Assembly: GCF_043195105.1 (NCBI RefSeq)
Contig: NZ_JBAFWO010000009.1
Source of the DNA: NCEH01 sp002257205
GTDB lineage: Bacteria; Pseudomonadota; Alphaproteobacteria; Rhizobiales; Xanthobacteraceae
Length of the DNA stretch: 64,000 bases
Direction: 5' to 3' (one strand)
Numbering within the stretch: the stretch's first letter is position 1; every line of letters starts with the position of its first letter. The notes under the pieces were generated by a model that had not been told where the DNA came from, did not search any database, and saw only the letters and a program-made list of their open reading frames with translations. The position numbers were made by a program, and so were the translations under genes. This document shows positions 23,365 through 30,699 of this stretch, one piece after another.

Positions 23365-23835
23365 GTGCAACCACGATTCCTGATCGCCGCGCTTGCGGCC
23401 CTTACCCTGTCGACCGCAGCGCTGGCCGACGCTGGCCATTCCCATGGGGATGACCGCGCGTATGGCGAGCCTGGAGATCCCAAGAAAGCGGCGCGCACCA
23501 TCCAGATCACCATGCGTGAATCGGACGGGAAGATGGTGTTCATCCCGAACAAGATCGACATCCGCAAGGGAGAGCAGGTCAAGTTCGCCATCCGTAACAA
23601 TGGTGAGCTCGATCACGAGATCGTCGTCGGCACGCTCGACGAAAACCTCAAGCACATGGCCGAGATGATGAAGAACCCGGACATGGAGCATGACGATCCC
23701 AACGCCAAGCGCCTAGCACCGAAGAAGACCGGCGAAATTGTCTGGAAGTTCACCAAGGCCGGGGAGTTCGACTTCTCCTGCCTCATCCCCGGTCACCGGG
23801 AATCCGGCATGACCGGCACCATCATCGTCAAGTAG
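23365..23835 (+). CDS. Cupredoxin-family copper protein
   Basis: The roughly 156-residue periplasmic protein has a signal peptide (FLIAALAALTLSTAALADAG) and a His-rich start of the mature chain (HSHGDD). Its blue-copper fold has ligands apparent in LDHEIVVG and FSCLIPGHRESGM (Cys, His, Met). An alternative ATG at 23338 overlaps the upstream oxidase; GTG 23365 with GAAGGA in front is preferred because it places the signal peptide correctly. It may pass electrons or copper to the neighbouring oxidase. Confidence 0.85.
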   Translation: MQPRFLIAALAALTLSTAALADAGHSHGDDRAYGEPGDPKKAARTIQITMRESDGKMVFIPNKIDIRKGEQVKFAIRNNGELDHEIVVGTLDENLKHMAEMMKNPDMEHDDPNAKRLAPKKTGEIVWKFTKAGEFDFSCLIPGHRESGMTGTIIVK

Positions 23836-23860
23836 TTGCACTCAACAAAGGAGCATAATT

Positions 23861-24145
23861 ATGCGTAAGCTTATAATGGCAGCGGCGATCTCCGCGTTTT
23901 CGACCGCTGCCTTGGCGCAGGCGGCTCCGGTCGATGGACAGATCACCAAGATCGACCAGGCCCAGGGCAAGGTCACGCTCAAGCATGGGCCGATCAAGAA
24001 CCTCGACATGGACGGCATGACGATGGTGTTCGCCGTCGCCGACCCGGCCATGCTGAAAGCGGTCAAGGTCGGCGACAAGGTGAAGTTCGAGGCGGATCGG
24101 GTGAGCGGCCGTCTGACGGTCACCAAGATCGCCAAGGCGAACTAA
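23861..24145 (+). CDS. cusF: CusF-like periplasmic copper-binding protein
   Basis: The 94-residue protein has a signal peptide (AAAISAFSTAALAQA). The small OB-fold domain has GQITKIDQAQGKVTLKHGPI, NLDMDGMTMVFAV and KVGDKVKFEADR. His and two Met of the CusF Cu(I)/Ag(I) site are visible; the tryptophan of the E. coli protein is replaced here, as in many relatives. AAAGGAG precedes ATG. It should hand metal to the CusB adaptor. A strong hairpin follows the gene. Confidence 0.88.
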   Translation: MRKLIMAAAISAFSTAALAQAAPVDGQITKIDQAQGKVTLKHGPIKNLDMDGMTMVFAVADPAMLKAVKVGDKVKFEADRVSGRLTVTKIAKAN

Positions 24146-24158
24146 CATCTCGCTATCC

Positions 24159-24182
24159 CGGGGAGCGCTGCGGCGCTCCCCG
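24159..24182 (+). terminator. 10-bp GC hairpin after cusF
   Basis: CGGGGAGCGC pairs with GCGCTCCCCG around a TGCG tetraloop. No T run follows. It may stabilise the upstream mRNA or partly terminate between cusF and the DUF411 gene. Confidence 0.55.
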
Positions 24183-24201
24183 TCCACTGGAGGACCACCC
24201 G

Positions 24202-24675
24202 ATGAACATGGACCGCAGACGCGTGCTCCTGCTCGCAGGCGCGACGCTGCTCGCGCCAGCGGCTGCCAGTGCCGCCAGCCAACCTTTGGTCACGGTCTAC
24301 AAGGACCCGTCCTGCAATTGCTGCGGCGCCTGGGCCGAGCACATTGCGAAGGCCGGCTTTTCCACGAAGATCGTCGAGGAGCCAAGGATTAACGCAATCA
24401 AAGTTCGCTTTGGGATTCCCTCGGCGCTCTGGTCCTGCCACACGGCCGAGGTCGAAAACTACCTTCTCGAAGGCCATGTTCCAGCCACGGCTTTGATCCG
24501 GCTCCTGGCTGCGCGTCCGTCCGTACGCGGCATCGCCGTTGCCGGCATGCCGGTGGGATCGCAAGGCATGGACGTCGCGGGGATGGAACCGGAGACCTAC
24601 GACGTGATGGCTTTCGGTTCCGAAACGCCAAACCTGTTCATGCGCTTCCGTGGCGCCAGCCCGATTCCGAGCTGA
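24202..24675 (+). CDS. DUF411 exported metal-binding protein
   Basis: The 157-residue protein has a signal sequence (RRRVLLLAGATLLAPAAASA) and the DUF411 signature VYKDPSCNCCGAWAEHI. Further conserved blocks are IPSALWSCHTAEVENYLLEGHVPA and GIAVAGMPVGSQGMDVAGMEP. The CxCC cluster is thought to bind copper; the family accompanies copper-resistance genes in proteobacteria. It continues the plus-strand series oxidase-cupredoxin-cusF and is followed closely by a cytochrome b561. Confidence 0.87.
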   Translation: MNMDRRRVLLLAGATLLAPAAASAASQPLVTVYKDPSCNCCGAWAEHIAKAGFSTKIVEEPRINAIKVRFGIPSALWSCHTAEVENYLLEGHVPATALIRLLAARPSVRGIAVAGMPVGSQGMDVAGMEPETYDVMAFGSETPNLFMRFRGASPIPS

Positions 24676-24685
24676 GAGCACAACC

Positions 24686-25249
24686 ATGGACGAACGATCG
24701 GTGAGCATTCGGAAGGCAAGCCGGCTAACCAGAACGCTCCTGGTCGCACGCCCTGCAGCAGGCTATTCCGTGGTCCAGCGGCTCTTGCATTGGGGCGTGG
24801 TCCTGCTGTGCCTGACCCAGATTCCCACGTCATGGGCCATTGCCCGCACCCACATGACGCATGCCTTCATGCAGCCGGCTCCATTCGACCTCTTCCTGCA
24901 CCGCGTCCACGCCTGGGGCGGCTGGCTTATTCTGGCCTTCGCAGTAGTCCGTATCGGCCTCAGATATCTTCATGGTGTCCCGCCGCTGCCAGCGGCCTCC
25001 TCGCAGATCACGCGTTGGGGGACAGCGGTTAGTCACGCGCTACTGTACGGCCTGCTCTTCGCGCTGCCCATTACCGGCACCGGCGCCATGTATGTGAACA
25101 GCGCTGCCTTTGCCCCAATCCATCGGGTTCTCACATGGTCGCTGCTCGCCGTCGCGGTCGTTCACGCCGCCGCGGCACTCTGGCACCATCTCATCCGACG
25201 CGACGAGGTTCTTCGTCGAATGATCACCGGGGTTCGAACCGCGAAATGA
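24686..25249 (+). CDS. Cytochrome b561-family membrane protein
   Basis: The roughly 187-residue protein has four predicted membrane helices with histidines placed to bind two b hemes: VVQRLLHWGVVLL, LFLHRVHAWGGWLI, TAVSHALLYGLLF and VAVVHAAAALWHH. Family role: membrane electron transfer between quinones and periplasmic partners. ATG 24686 follows the DUF411 stop by ten bases. Presence at the end of a copper oxidase operon suggests supply of electrons to, or removal from, periplasmic copper proteins, which is inference. Confidence 0.85.
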   Translation: MDERSVSIRKASRLTRTLLVARPAAGYSVVQRLLHWGVVLLCLTQIPTSWAIARTHMTHAFMQPAPFDLFLHRVHAWGGWLILAFAVVRIGLRYLHGVPPLPAASSQITRWGTAVSHALLYGLLFALPITGTGAMYVNSAAFAPIHRVLTWSLLAVAVVHAAAALWHHLIRRDEVLRRMITGVRTAK

Positions 25250-25266
25250 CCACGAATGGGTCAGAC

Positions 25267-25301
25267 GCGGTCCTGACTGGCGTCTTCTAAATCAGGACCG
25301 C
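25267..25301. terminator. 10-bp inverted repeat after the b561 gene
   Basis: GCGGTCCTGA pairs with TCAGGACCGC around a 15-base loop in the short gap between the cytochrome gene and the next gene. It lacks a T run. It may be an imperfect terminator or operator. Confidence 0.45.
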
Positions 25302-25334
25302 TCAATACACAGGCCAGCCCCCATGGAGTCGACA

Positions 25335-25832
25335 ATGACACGCGAGTGGAAAATCGGAACAGGCGCAATTCTACTTTCCGCTTGTTTGACACCAGCGTTC
25401 GCCGCCGATGATGACAGTCTCGTGCGAATTCTTGCGAAAGCGGATATTGCTCACAATTTTGTGGTGTATTGCGCTCAATATGATCCATCGATCATTGAAA
25501 GGACAAGAGGCAGTGTCGGCGATGCGCAACAGCTCATGCTGCACGTTCGAAGTGACGTGATCTCTGGCTTGCCTCAAGCTGAGGCGTTGGAAGTTGTGGT
25601 CCGTTCGGCGAATGCAGCGCGCATCGGTGTGTTGCTCGCTATCAGAGAGCGCTACGGACCGACGCAAAGCGAAGAAAGCGCGCGACTTGCTAACTGGTGT
25701 GAAAGATCAGCAGCGCCTTCGGTAAAAGAATTCGTCAGTAGTCACGACGATCATCATGATGCGTTTGATGCGGAAATTGCGAGGGCAAAGGAGGACCTGC
25801 AGCTCCCTAACAAACATCCTTCCTTCAAGTGA
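25335..25832 (+). CDS. Hypothetical exported protein
   Basis: The 165-residue protein has a signal peptide (IGTGAILLSACLTPAFAAD). The soluble, mostly helical domain has two cysteines (VVYCAQYD and ANWCERS) that could pair, and a His/Asp cluster (SSHDDHHDAFD) near the C-terminus. ATG 25335 is selected because GGAG lies about six bases in front. Codon use is less GC-rich than in the flanking copper genes. No family was recognised. Confidence 0.65.
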   Translation: MTREWKIGTGAILLSACLTPAFAADDDSLVRILAKADIAHNFVVYCAQYDPSIIERTRGSVGDAQQLMLHVRSDVISGLPQAEALEVVVRSANAARIGVLLAIRERYGPTQSEESARLANWCERSAAPSVKEFVSSHDDHHDAFDAEIARAKEDLQLPNKHPSFK

Positions 25833-25860
25833 GCCAAATGAATGTAGCCGAAACGCCAGA

Positions 25861-25876
25861 CGTGAAATTTCTCACA
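25861..25876. promoter_or_regulatory. CRP-like site, first copy
   Basis: CGTGAAATTTCTCACA matches TGTGA-N6-TCACA with one mismatch. It lies about 65 bases before the small exported gene at 25940 and is repeated at 27965 before its paralogue. Confidence 0.6.
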
Positions 25877-25939
25877 TCGGCGGCCGCGACTCCTCACTAA
25901 CGTTTAGCTTTCTGGGTGAGTGCCTCAAAGGAGATCATC

Positions 25940-26188
25940 GTGAGAATCTACAAACTCTTCGCCTTTGGCGCTTTCGCAATCGTTGCCACAACACCTGTCA
26001 TGGCGGATTCCTATTCGCCGACGTTGGCAGGAAGGGAACGCGCGCGCCACGAGTTCCGGGATGTCCAGCGTGGGGCTTATCCGAGGGGTCCTGCGCCACA
26101 GCTGACCGCACCGGCCCAGCGAAACGTCGTGCCGGCGCCGCTGAAGAGGTTGCTCAGTTCACCGGCCGAAGGCAAGTCCAATATGTGA
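25940..26188 (+). CDS. Small exported protein, paralogue 1
   Basis: The 82-residue protein has a signal peptide (LFAFGAFAIVATTPVMAD). The short mature part contains YSPTLAGRERARHEFRDVQRG and PRGPAP. GTG 25940 is chosen because AAAGGAG lies eight bases upstream, and because the resulting length equals that of the paralogue at 28047-28292. The shared core is Y-x-x-TL-x4-ER-x-RHEF-x-DVQ. Function unknown; the common CRP-like site suggests co-regulation. Confidence 0.75.
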   Translation: MRIYKLFAFGAFAIVATTPVMADSYSPTLAGRERARHEFRDVQRGAYPRGPAPQLTAPAQRNVVPAPLKRLLSSPAEGKSNM

Positions 26189-26212
26189 AAGGCCGATCTC
26201 CCTTAGAACGAT

Positions 26213-26247
26213 GTTAAGCCGCACCCATTTCCAGGGCGCGGCTTAAC
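26213..26247. terminator. Bidirectional hairpin between convergent genes
   Basis: GTTAAGCCGC pairs with GCGGCTTAAC (10 bp). The loop can itself pair CCC with GGG. It lies between the stops of the convergent genes at 26188 and 26257. T-rich flanks are weak. Confidence 0.6.
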
Positions 26248-26256
26248 TGCTCCCGA

Positions 26257-26979
26257 TCAATCGCCGGAAAGCTGATCGCCTCTAATTACGAGGCCACGGC
26301 CACTTCGGACAATGAAGCCAGACCGCATGAGCTTGGTGAGTTCTTTTGTGACTGCCTCGCGCTGAGAGGAAATACGCAAAGCCAGTTCCTCATGCGTTGG
26401 CAGGCAGTCTATCATCAAGGTGCCGTCCGCTCCCGATTTCGCCAACCGCACCAACTCAATCTTCAAGCGGCTGTGCATCGGCAGCGTGACGGTATCGGCG
26501 AGGCGCCGGTTCACACGGCACAGCCGCCGGCACATGACGCGCATAACCGCCGTTGAAAAAGCCCCGTGCTCCACAATTGCCCGAAAAAAGCTCGCCCGAT
26601 CGATGACGAACGTGTTCGAGGTCTCGGATGCCTCGACAACAAGGGGCACAATATTATCCGCAAAAGCGGCTGATTCTCCGATCAGTTCACCGCGCTCAAC
26701 GTCAGTCACAAAGACGTCGATACCCTGCAGCGTTGGTATCGAAACCCGCAAGCGTCCATCCGCGACGACGTATATCACTGACGCGGTATTGGCCGAGATC
26801 TCGAAGCGTTGTGCCTTCGGAATGGTCCGCCTGTGCGCACCGAGCTGAAGGCGGGCGTCGTCCAGAAAGTCGAGGAGGGTGGTGTGACCCGGTGATTCCG
26901 AACAAGTGGGGGCTGCAAGAGAAAAGACATTCATGACACTGGCCTTGCAGGCGCGCGCGTCGACAGCGTTTCGCTCCAT
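26257..26979 (-). CDS. Crp/Fnr-family transcription regulator
   Basis: The up to 240-residue product has an N-terminal cyclic-nucleotide-binding-like beta-roll (TASVIYVVADGRLRVSI, ELIGESAAF) and a C-terminal winged helix (LPTHEELALRISSQREAVTKELTKLMRSGFIVRSGRGLVI). The four cysteines of a Fnr-type iron-sulfur cluster are not seen at the N-terminus, so it does not look like a canonical oxygen-sensing Fnr. An alternative start is ATG 26934 (MNVFSL). It lies between two small paralogous genes that carry CRP-like sites, so it is a candidate regulator of both. Confidence 0.85.
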   Translation of the reverse strand: MERNAVDARACKASVMNVFSLAAPTCSESPGHTTLLDFLDDARLQLGAHRRTIPKAQRFEISANTASVIYVVADGRLRVSIPTLQGIDVFVTDVERGELIGESAAFADNIVPLVVEASETSNTFVIDRASFFRAIVEHGAFSTAVMRVMCRRLCRVNRRLADTVTLPMHSRLKIELVRLAKSGADGTLMIDCLPTHEELALRISSQREAVTKELTKLMRSGFIVRSGRGLVIRGDQLSGD

Positions 26980-27140
26980 GCAAGCGAATGCCAGGAGGCG
27001 CGGACGCGTTCGCCCAGAGAGTTCGACAGGAGGAGATTTGGAGCGGCCAGTGCTTGTCGCACGGACCGCGTCCGTCGCACCGAAAGACGAATCGACGCTG
27101 CGGATGCATCCGCCACGCCAACGGCCCTCAGTGCCGGCTA

Positions 27141-27506
27141 TCAGGTCAGCCGAGGCGGCCGATCCAGCGGGCTAAGCTGGGAACCGTGAACAGAGCTGTG
27201 CCCGAGACGGAACGTCAGCCGACGCACGTTCCGCACTGCGGAGATCAGATCCCTGCTAGGCCACAGCACAGCACAGCTCGTGGCGGAACAATCCGAAGGC
27301 ATCAGCCCAGGATTCATCGCGGAGCCGCACGCTCCATTCTCATCTGGGCACGACAGCGCGTATTCGCGGGACAGTTCCTGTGTGGGGCTCGCGAAAACGC
27401 CGGCTCCAACGCCACTATCAAAGGCGCCATGAAACATCCCCGCAGACATTACAAGGACGGCGGTAAGCAACAAAGCAAGGTATCGACGCACTGGTAACGA
27501 CATCAT
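27141..27506 (-). CDS. Small exported Cys-containing protein
   Basis: The roughly 121-residue product begins with a signal peptide (YLALLLTAVLVMSAGMFHGA). Its mature part contains CPDENGACGSAM and DCSATSCAV and ends LDRPPRLT, similar to the other small exported proteins of the copper island. Two adjacent ATG codons serve as start. The ribosome-binding site is poor, so translation is less certain. Function unknown. Confidence 0.5.
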   Translation of the reverse strand: MMSLPVRRYLALLLTAVLVMSAGMFHGAFDSGVGAGVFASPTQELSREYALSCPDENGACGSAMNPGLMPSDCSATSCAVLWPSRDLISAVRNVRRLTFRLGHSSVHGSQLSPLDRPPRLT

Positions 27507-27964
27507 CAAGGCCGCCCAAGGCAGAAAAAGCCGATCGATTCGACGAAAGGCATAGAAGCCGCTAATCGAGGCGACCGTGTGTCTCTTGTCTGGCAGACCA
27601 ATCGAGCGTGAACGTGGCAACGACTCGAAGCGGCCGAACCGCCGCTACTTGTCCAGGTTTCTCCTTCCGCGTCGGAATCCCTGGACCAAACAGGTCGGAA
27701 CTATCAACGCGGATGGACCGCATCGCGCGAGACGACGCGGGTGCCCCCCTCCTCCCGAAGATGAACCCAGATCGATAGAATCTGCCGGCGCGTCCCGCAG
27801 AGTGACAAACGCATTTCTCGGGAAGTAAGTATACGTATGTGCATAGGGCGCGAGTATATTTACTGATGATCTCGTATGCTTGCATGTTCCGCGAACATAT
27901 TCTACAATATACGAAGATTTAACCATCAATTATATTTTCACTTACACCATTTTGTGAAGCCGAA
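27507..27964. other. AT-rich stretch without genes
   Basis: No gene was recognised. The last 150 bases (about 27815-27964) are markedly richer in A/T than anything else in the window. They contain a perfect ATGTTC/GAACAT palindrome and lie ahead of the CRP-like site and the 28047 gene, so this is probably a regulatory region. Confidence 0.45.
27884..27898. promoter_or_regulatory. Palindrome ATGTTCCGCGAACAT
   Basis: A perfect 6-3-6 palindrome in the AT-rich leader of the 28047 gene. It is a plausible operator for a dimeric regulator; the regulator is unknown. Confidence 0.45.
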
Positions 27965-27980
27965 TGTGAAATCCTTCACA
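27965..27980. promoter_or_regulatory. CRP-like site, second copy
   Basis: TGTGAAATCCTTCACA is a perfect TGTGA-N6-TCACA match. It is about 66 bases before ATG 28047, the same spacing as the first copy before its paralogue. The two sites also share the following TCG. Confidence 0.68.
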
Positions 27981-28046
27981 TCGCATCTGCGTCTCTTCCC
28001 GCAGTTTCCGGGCATCGCGACAGTGCTTTGAAAAAAGGAAGTTGAT

Positions 28047-28292
28047 ATGGCCCTGAGGAAGATCCTGTTCGGTGGCATGGTGGCGCTACTGTCTGCAGCA
28101 CCTGCTTTCGCTGACTATTATCCGTCTACGCTTTCCCAAAAGGAGCGTGAACGTCACGAGTTTCTCGACGTCCAGAAGGAGGATTTCCCGAGCGGACAGG
28201 CGCCCGCGTATATGTCATCCATGCCGCCCGGCGATCCGCAAATGCCGACGATGACGGGTGAGGCCACGATCCCCTCCAAGCCGAGGCTCTAG
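28047..28292 (+). CDS. Small exported protein, paralogue 2
   Basis: The 81-residue protein has a signal peptide (ILFGGMVALLSAAPAFAD). The mature part is YYPSTLSQKERERHEFLDVQ with FPSGQAP, paralogous to 25940-26188. The rest is Pro/Met rich (MSSMPPGDPQMPTM). AAAAGGAAG precedes ATG 28047. Function unknown. Both copies have kept the ER-x-RHEF-x-DVQ core, which indicates selection on that segment. Confidence 0.8.
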   Translation: MALRKILFGGMVALLSAAPAFADYYPSTLSQKERERHEFLDVQKEDFPSGQAPAYMSSMPPGDPQMPTMTGEATIPSKPRL

Positions 28293-28321
28293 CAGGCCCC
28301 GCATCGCACCACTCGGAAATC

Positions 28322-28348
28322 GAGCCGCGCCCTTTGTTGGCGCGGCTC
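28322..28348. terminator. Hairpin between convergent genes
   Basis: GAGCCGCGCC pairs with GGCGCGGCTC around a 7-base loop, between the stops at 28292 and 28434. It may end transcription from both sides. Confidence 0.6.
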
Positions 28349-28433
28349 AGCACTCCCGCAAAACCTATGAGTGTCGTCCTGGAGCGACGCCGCGGTCGTG
28401 TTGCGGCACCTTCGTGCGCTTATCAAAGGATCC

Positions 28434-30074
28434 TCACGTCACTCTGAATCTTGCTTCCAGCAGATCGACTTCCCTGACCAGCTTGCGCGCCGCCTCGTCT
28501 GTGAGGCGCCGGCTGCGAACAATGCGATAGATCTCGTCGCGTTCGGCACGCAAGCCCGCCAGGCGCAGCCTGCGTTCGATCTCGTCGATCTTCCGGGCGA
28601 GTTCGCGCTCCTCGCCAGTCTTGGAACGGCCATCGATGCGCTGGCGGTAAAGCTCCATGATCCGCGCTCCGGCATCCACGTAAAGATCGGCGTCGCTGCG
28701 TCCCTCGCCCATATCATGCTGGACCCGCTCGACGGCCCGGATCGCCGCCTCCGACGCGGCGATCCGGGCGCGGTCTTCGTCTTCCTGATGCGAAGGCTCC
28801 GGCGGCAGTTCCAGCCCCTTGAGAAGATGCGGTAGGCCGATGCTGGCGGCGACGAGCGACAGGATGATCACGCCGGCGGCCAGGAAGATGGCGAGGTCAC
28901 GCGCCGGAAACGCTGTCCCGTCGGCCATCACCAGCGGCAAGGTCAGAACGCCGGCGAGCGTGATCGTTCCGCGCACGCCTGCAAGCGACATGGCGGCGAT
29001 CAGACGCCAACTCGGCGTGACAAGGGCTTCACCCCGGCGCGCAGCCCGGAACAAGGTGAAACGCAGCGAGGTCCAAACCCAAAGAAGCCGCAATGCCGCA
29101 AGCGCCAGGTTGATGGAGACGACGTAGACGAGGAGCCAGGCCGGCTCGTGATGCCCGGTCTCGTGCACGACCTGCGCCGCCCCGGCCAGGATCTGAGGGA
29201 GCTGCTCGCCCAGCAGAACGAAAATGATTCCGTTGGCGGTGAACTGGACCGTGTCCCAGACGGCGCTGCGACGGACACGGGTGACGGCGAGCGCTTGTCC
29301 GGTCTGCTCCACATAACTCATGGTGATGCCGGCCGCGACCGCGGCGAGAATCCCCGAACAATGAAGACGCTCGGCCAGAAGATAGGCGGCGAAGGGGATC
29401 AGCAGACTGATCAGGATCTGCGAGCCGGTTTCTTCCCCGAATTTGCGCGAGATCCAGTTCTTCGCCTTGGTCGCCGACCAGGTCACTCCCGTGCCGATCG
29501 CGATGCCGCCGATCGCAACCCAGAGGAATGTGCCGGCGGCCTCGGCGAGGGAGAATGTACCGGTCAGGGTCGCGGCAACCGCGAAGCGCATGCAGACCAG
29601 GCCCGACGCATCGTTGAGCAGCGACTCGCCTTCGAGGATGTGCATCAGCCGCTTGGGAATGGGCACTCTGGCAGCAATGGCCGACACCGCGATCGGATCG
29701 GTGGGCGAGACGATGGCCGCCAGCGCGAAAGCAACCGCCAGCGGCATGGCCGGGATCATCCAGTTCACCAGGAAGCCGACGCCGACCACGGTGAACACGA
29801 CCAGGCCGAAGGCAAGCTCCAGGATCGTGCCCTTGTCCCGGAACACACCCTCCTTGGGGATGCGCCAGCCGTCCAGGAACAGGAGCGGCGGCAGGAACAG
29901 CAGGAAGAAAATCTCCGGTTCCAGTTCGAAGCCGAGATTGGCCACCGACGCGATGACCACGCCGAGCGCGATCTGAAAAAGGGGAAGCGGTAGGGCGATC
30001 GGCGACATGCGCGCGAGCGCACCGCTGATCACAACGGCTAGCAGAAGGATCAAGGCAACTGAGATCGTCTCCAC
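28434..30074 (-). CDS. CPA1-family Na+/H+ antiporter
   Basis: The 546-residue protein has about twelve membrane helices with the CPA1 hallmarks: FFLLFLPPLLFLDGW, SPTDPIAVSAI, LEGESLLNDASGLV (the ND ion-binding motif) and SLAGVRGTITLAGVL. A cytosolic C-terminal tail of about 140 residues is highly charged and helical. Role: cation/proton exchange for pH and sodium control at the inner membrane. It converges with the small exported gene at 28047-28292 and is divergent from the copB operon. Confidence 0.9.
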   Translation of the reverse strand: METISVALILLLAVVISGALARMSPIALPLPLFQIALGVVIASVANLGFELEPEIFFLLFLPPLLFLDGWRIPKEGVFRDKGTILELAFGLVVFTVVGVGFLVNWMIPAMPLAVAFALAAIVSPTDPIAVSAIAARVPIPKRLMHILEGESLLNDASGLVCMRFAVAATLTGTFSLAEAAGTFLWVAIGGIAIGTGVTWSATKAKNWISRKFGEETGSQILISLLIPFAAYLLAERLHCSGILAAVAAGITMSYVEQTGQALAVTRVRRSAVWDTVQFTANGIIFVLLGEQLPQILAGAAQVVHETGHHEPAWLLVYVVSINLALAALRLLWVWTSLRFTLFRAARRGEALVTPSWRLIAAMSLAGVRGTITLAGVLTLPLVMADGTAFPARDLAIFLAAGVIILSLVAASIGLPHLLKGLELPPEPSHQEDEDRARIAASEAAIRAVERVQHDMGEGRSDADLYVDAGARIMELYRQRIDGRSKTGEERELARKIDEIERRLRLAGLRAERDEIYRIVRSRRLTDEAARKLVREVDLLEARFRVT

Positions 30075-30699
30075 GTCTGCTCCAGTCCCGGTTGCATGGG
30101 CGCGGCCTGTCGATAGCCGGCTTCATCCCGCGCTCGGGACCGGACCCATCTCGCCTCCCACGTCGATCGGCCGCGTATGCAGGAGCCCTATGGTGAAGGT
30201 TCATGGCGGCCGTAGTGCGGATTCCGGTCGAGCGAACTCAGCCAGGGGAGGATGAAGCGCAGGTTTGTCGCACAAATGATGGTAGCGTGTCGGCGACATT
30301 TTTTCCGGCACTGGAGTTTTGGAACGGCGGCAAATGCAAGCGGTTCTGAGGTCCGGGATGCTCAAGCTGGCGCACGCCGGGTAGCTCGGCGACTCTCCGT
30401 CCGTGGGTCGGGGTTACCGTCTCGACAATCGTCTGCCGCCCGAGCCTCGCACGATCCGACACGGCAGGCCGCTACCGCTCGACCGTCGGAGTACGGCACC
30501 GAGATTGAGCTTCACCTATGACCTTTTGGCCCATCGGCGAACTTAACCTCGATCAAAGACGTGCCGTGGGGAACCGGCGACCAAGCAGGCTCGGCACGAA
30601 ATGGCGCTCACGTCGCTGGCGCGCGGGCCGAACCTCGTCGAGCATTCCATAAGCACCATGGTCTCCCAAAGGCCGTAGCAAACAGCAGGATCTCGTAGA
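30075..30699. other. Divergent intergenic region
   Basis: The 625 bases between the antiporter and copB starts hold no gene I can support. Short open frames lack family likeness. An FNR-like site at 30543-30556 is the only signal recognised. Confidence 0.4.
30543..30556. promoter_or_regulatory. FNR/FixK-like box upstream of copB
   Basis: TTAACCTCGATCAA fits TTGAT-N4-ATCAA with two mismatches in the left half. It lies about 145 bases before copB, first gene of the metabolic operon. Confidence 0.35.

Noticed and set aside
30252..30521. Plus-strand frame of 89 codons upstream of copB
   Set aside because: Arg/Ser/Ala-rich composition and no conserved pattern; more likely leader DNA.
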